Of a stretch of 63,079 nucleotides of DNA, positions 59,501 to 63,079 are shown one piece after another; position 1 is the stretch's first letter; every line of letters begins with the position of its first letter. Origin of the DNA: Dipetalonema caudispina (taxonomy: Eukaryota; Nematoda; Chromadorea; Rhabditida; Onchocercidae); contig JABVXV010000350.1 in assembly GCA_013365325.1 (NCBI GenBank), positions 1 to 63,079 of the forward strand, written 5' to 3'. A model generated the notes under the pieces. It was not told where the DNA came from and did not search any database. It worked only from the letters and a program-made list of their open reading frames with translations. A program made the translations under genes and the position numbers.

Positions 59501-62500
59501 CTTTTGAGCAATTACTGCAAATTTTAGTGAAAATAGGAAAATTATCCAAGTGGAATGAAATAAAAAGGATTCACTGGAAGTAAGGAAATTTTGAGCTATA
59601 ATATGAACTGAAATGTTATTCCAGAATTTTTTGCAATTTTATTCAAAATTCTCAAATTTTATTTCAAAATTTTTCAAAATCCTTAATGAAATTTCTTTTA
59701 ATCGAAAAATAAGCAGTGTACATGTATATATTTTTATTTTTTACTTTTTTTTTTTTTTTTTGTATTTTTTTGTACTGATCCTGCCAATATCTTTTGCAAC
59801 GATTGTAAAGCTTAATTGATTTAGCGATTTGCAATATAAAATTAGGATAATATAAATAATATCAAAGTGATTTAGTTGGATAATAAAACTACTTCAAAAA
59901 TTTTGCTAAAAATTATTGGTAAAGAAATAAAGAGAAAGTGTAATCTTAATTTTCTTCAACTTTCAAAATTAAACTTATAATTAGCATGAATTAAGTGTAG
60001 CTAGAAATTTTAACGTAAATTTAACATAGATTTAACGAATATCGAGCAAACCCTTATGAGAATATTCATTTGTTTCTTATCAGTATATAATAACGACCAC
60101 ATGATAACCTTTTCTTTATGCAATTGTCAAATCAAATCACATTTTATTAATAATAGCGATTTTAAATTATTTTCAAGTTCGAAAAAAATTGTAAAAATGA
60201 TCGAATGATTCATTATGAAGGAAATTCAGATGCTTTTTTGAGATTATTGATATCAATCAATGATGATGAAAACGTTCTGCAATGTTGAATGCTTAGGCAG
60301 AATTTTCATAATATAATATCATTGTTTTACCCGATTCATTATCGTAGTGTGAATAAGTATTTTTTTAGTTGTTGACCTGATAAATATATGATTCTTATAT
60401 AAGTTTTTTATCTTTAATTTTTAATTAAAATGATTTCTACTTTCAAAGTTTGAAAAGCTTTCTTCAACAAGTTATATGCTGATCGATGAAATAAATTTTA
60501 ATAACTAAACTTGACAGAAACCAAACTTCTTTTTCCAAAACTTTGAAGAAATCCAAATGATACGATTATTCTCTAGTAATTAAACCGAAAAATGTCAGTA
60601 CTTTTTTCAAAAGTGATAGATTAATCCGGAATAGTTTCGGTAAATTCCGTAGGGAAACTGAATGTGATAATTGATATTCAGTAAGCATGATGATATTGAA
60701 TGTTAAAAGTGTTTCGATGAATCAAAATGAAATTGCGACTTTTAATGAAATTTTCCAAATTTTAGGGATTCAAACAGTTACACATCATTATTTTATCTTA
60801 TGCTCTTTGTATATTTAATTTATTAATTCGTATGAAGTGATTAAATTGTAAACAATTCTAAATTGTAAATAATTAACTAGGTGGCATAAACTTGAATTTA
60901 ATTATTTAAAATTTATAACTTTTCCCTGATCAGATATTTTCCACCTTTCTTTCCCAAGTAACGTATAGATTTGCTGTTCTTTCTATATTTTTGAACGAAA
61001 AGAAGAAAAATAATAATAATAATAATAATAATCTTGCTTCGTACAAACTGGAAATATTTCCGTTCATTTTTGCGCAAATTTAATTTAATTTAAGTGGAAA
61101 ATTGATGAATAAATCAAATTTAAACCTATTTTTTATTCATATAAATTTTATCGATTTTTCGGGAAAAAAAATGTAACATTTTCTGCATGATAATCTTTCA
61201 AATTTTGGAAGAGAAAAATTACTATTCTTATAAAAGATTGCAAAAAAAAAAAAAAAAAAAAAAAAAAGAATGGATACATAGTTCAACTAAATTCTCGTTT
61301 ACTCTCATATCACCAAATGAAATACGCCTTGATTGATATTTTTTCATTCCACTTTTCCATCGACACCATCTGTAACACATTCATCTAAATATTTTAACGA
61401 ATTGGTAAAATGATGATGAAAAATGAAACGAAGACATTATTCGATCAGTTTTAAAAAATAATGTAATACTTTAACTCATCACTATCTTTATTTCCACTTT
61501 CTTTTATTACATCTTTTTCTTTGTTTCATCTTAGCTTAAATTAATTTTGCTATAAACAAAAAGCAAAAAAGCAAAATAAGAATAAAAGAAAAGAAAAAAA
61601 AAAAAAAAGAGAATAATGGATTCTAATAATATTGGTCCTTTTTCTTTTTCTTTTTTTATTATTTAAACTAAAATAAATGTTTGAATTTTATTTCTACAAT
61701 AAGTAGATTGATGTTTTTTTTTTCCTTTTCTTTCTGTACCTCTTATAAATTTGCTAATTTTTATTTAAACTCATTATACGATACTGACTTATTGATATAA
61801 TATAATTTAGAGACGATATCTTTGCTATAGATAATCAATCACACAGCAATATCCACATAGGCATTGGCAAATGATTGATGTAATAATGCCTTAGTGGAAA
61901 TTTATAGATTGCTTCGCTCTAATAAGTTGCATTGCCTTTTCTTACGCTTAACGATTTTTCAACATCATTTTTTTTACAAAATTGTTTTTTTTTTTTTTTT
62001 TTTTGCAATTTTCGGATAACTTTTGATGGATTTTAATCTTAGAAGCAAATCTTTGTTAGTTTTTTTTTTTTATCACTTTACTTTTAATCATTTTTCTAAA
62101 CAGTTCCATGAATAAAGCTCTCTTTGCTGACTTAAGTTGAAATTTGAAATAAAAATGATGATGATTGTTGAAATTGCATATTGCTATTTGCATTGTATTA
62201 TTTTCAATTACTTTTAGTTGTACAATTTTTGATGAAAATGTTGAAAACTTACTTGTAAGTAAATGATTAGTGCAAATTTATATTGGTAACCTTTACCCTT
62301 TTATTATGAAGAATTGTTTTTTTAATATTCGAGAAATCATTTCTTATGATATAGTGAATTATTAATTTTTTTTAACATTTGATTTCTTTTCTAATAGTTC
62401 TCAGGATGTGACTAGTTAAATTTGAAATTAAAGTTCTATAGTTTTATATCATATGAACTTTTGTCATAAATATTTTGCAGAAATAACTCAAATTTCCCAT

Positions 62501-62946
62501 TAAAATTTCAAATCTGGCATTGAGATTCTTCCTTCACTGAATCACAGCGCAAGATTGCAAATGTTCAATCAGTTGTTCCAAATGAGAAATTATTTTGAAC
62601 TATTCAAAGGTTATTCCTTAAGAAATTGACATCATTATTAAAACGTATCCAGAAATGAATTTATCGTAGGCTCGGTCAATTTTGATGAAAAGAACACGAT
62701 TAATCTCACCGACAACCTTGATGAAACGAAAGACACAATATTATGACAAATGTATGAAGTTTGGGAGTAGATAATGACAGCAATTATTATCAAAAATACG
62801 TGATAATAACATGATTTAGGAAGTTAGGAATATTGTAAAAATTTATAAAATCAAATTTCATCAATTTATGTTTATCAGAAAGACTATAATTGATTCCCAT
62901 TAACATTAATGAGTCCCCATTATTGTTATTATTGTGTACTGTTTAT

Positions 62947-63079
<133 letters not shown>

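Larger units (their letters stand above)
58053..62946. other. AT-rich region upstream of annexin, no gene seen
   Basis: It contains the annexin promoter region and several simple repeats: a long A run, an ATC array, a GCT/GTT array and a CT run. Open frames here, such as 58695-58889 and 59613-59819, are repeat-driven or very Phe/Ile-rich, and I did not call them. Nothing from 59850 to 62900 looked coding on either strand. Confidence 0.55.

Overview
The window looks like nuclear DNA of a nematode, probably a filarial or other spirurid worm. It is strongly AT-rich. Genes are split into many short exons by AT-rich introns with short TTTTCAG-type acceptors. Several genes have an isolated splice acceptor a few bases before the start codon, which fits spliced-leader trans-splicing. 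The assignment below nematode level is inference. All gene models were built by hand from reading-frame continuity across GT...AG introns. For the four main genes every junction keeps frame and the summed exon lengths divide by three. One vasa-like junction has an equally readable alternative.

Layout: bases 1-14885 are repeat-rich and hold no gene I can recognise. They contain long AAT/ATT arrays, a 370 bp inverted-repeat element and a roughly 312 bp diverged tandem duplication. Bases 14918-29559 (+) carry a 21-exon gene for a 936-residue protein that I tentatively place in the CEP170 centrosome/microtubule family. It has an in-frame early end with its own polyadenylation signal. Bases 29989-31172 (-) hold unrecognised candidate coding exons. 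Bases 32257-36174 (-) encode Mediator subunit 17 in nine exons. A two-tier minisatellite follows at about 37562-38115. Bases 38851-45717 (+) encode a germline-type DEAD-box RNA helicase of the Vasa/GLH group with a glycine-rich N-terminus. Just downstream (45904-46600) are broken glycine-rich exon-like pieces. Bases 49112-57994 (-) encode an annexin with a long Gly-Tyr-Pro-Gln repeat tail. Bases 58053-63079 are AT-rich with simple repeats and no gene seen.

The CEP170-like gene and MED17 converge, MED17 and the helicase diverge, and the helicase and the annexin converge. The genes have unrelated housekeeping or germline jobs and nothing suggests an operon. Both ends of the window run into long AAT/ATT arrays, so this may be a complete contig whose assembly stopped in repeats.

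I did not find a clear new biological system. The points most worth checking are the broken glycine-rich exons behind the helicase, the two alternative ends of the CEP170-like gene, the unrecognised minus-strand exons near 30-31 kb, and three hairpin or duplication elements.
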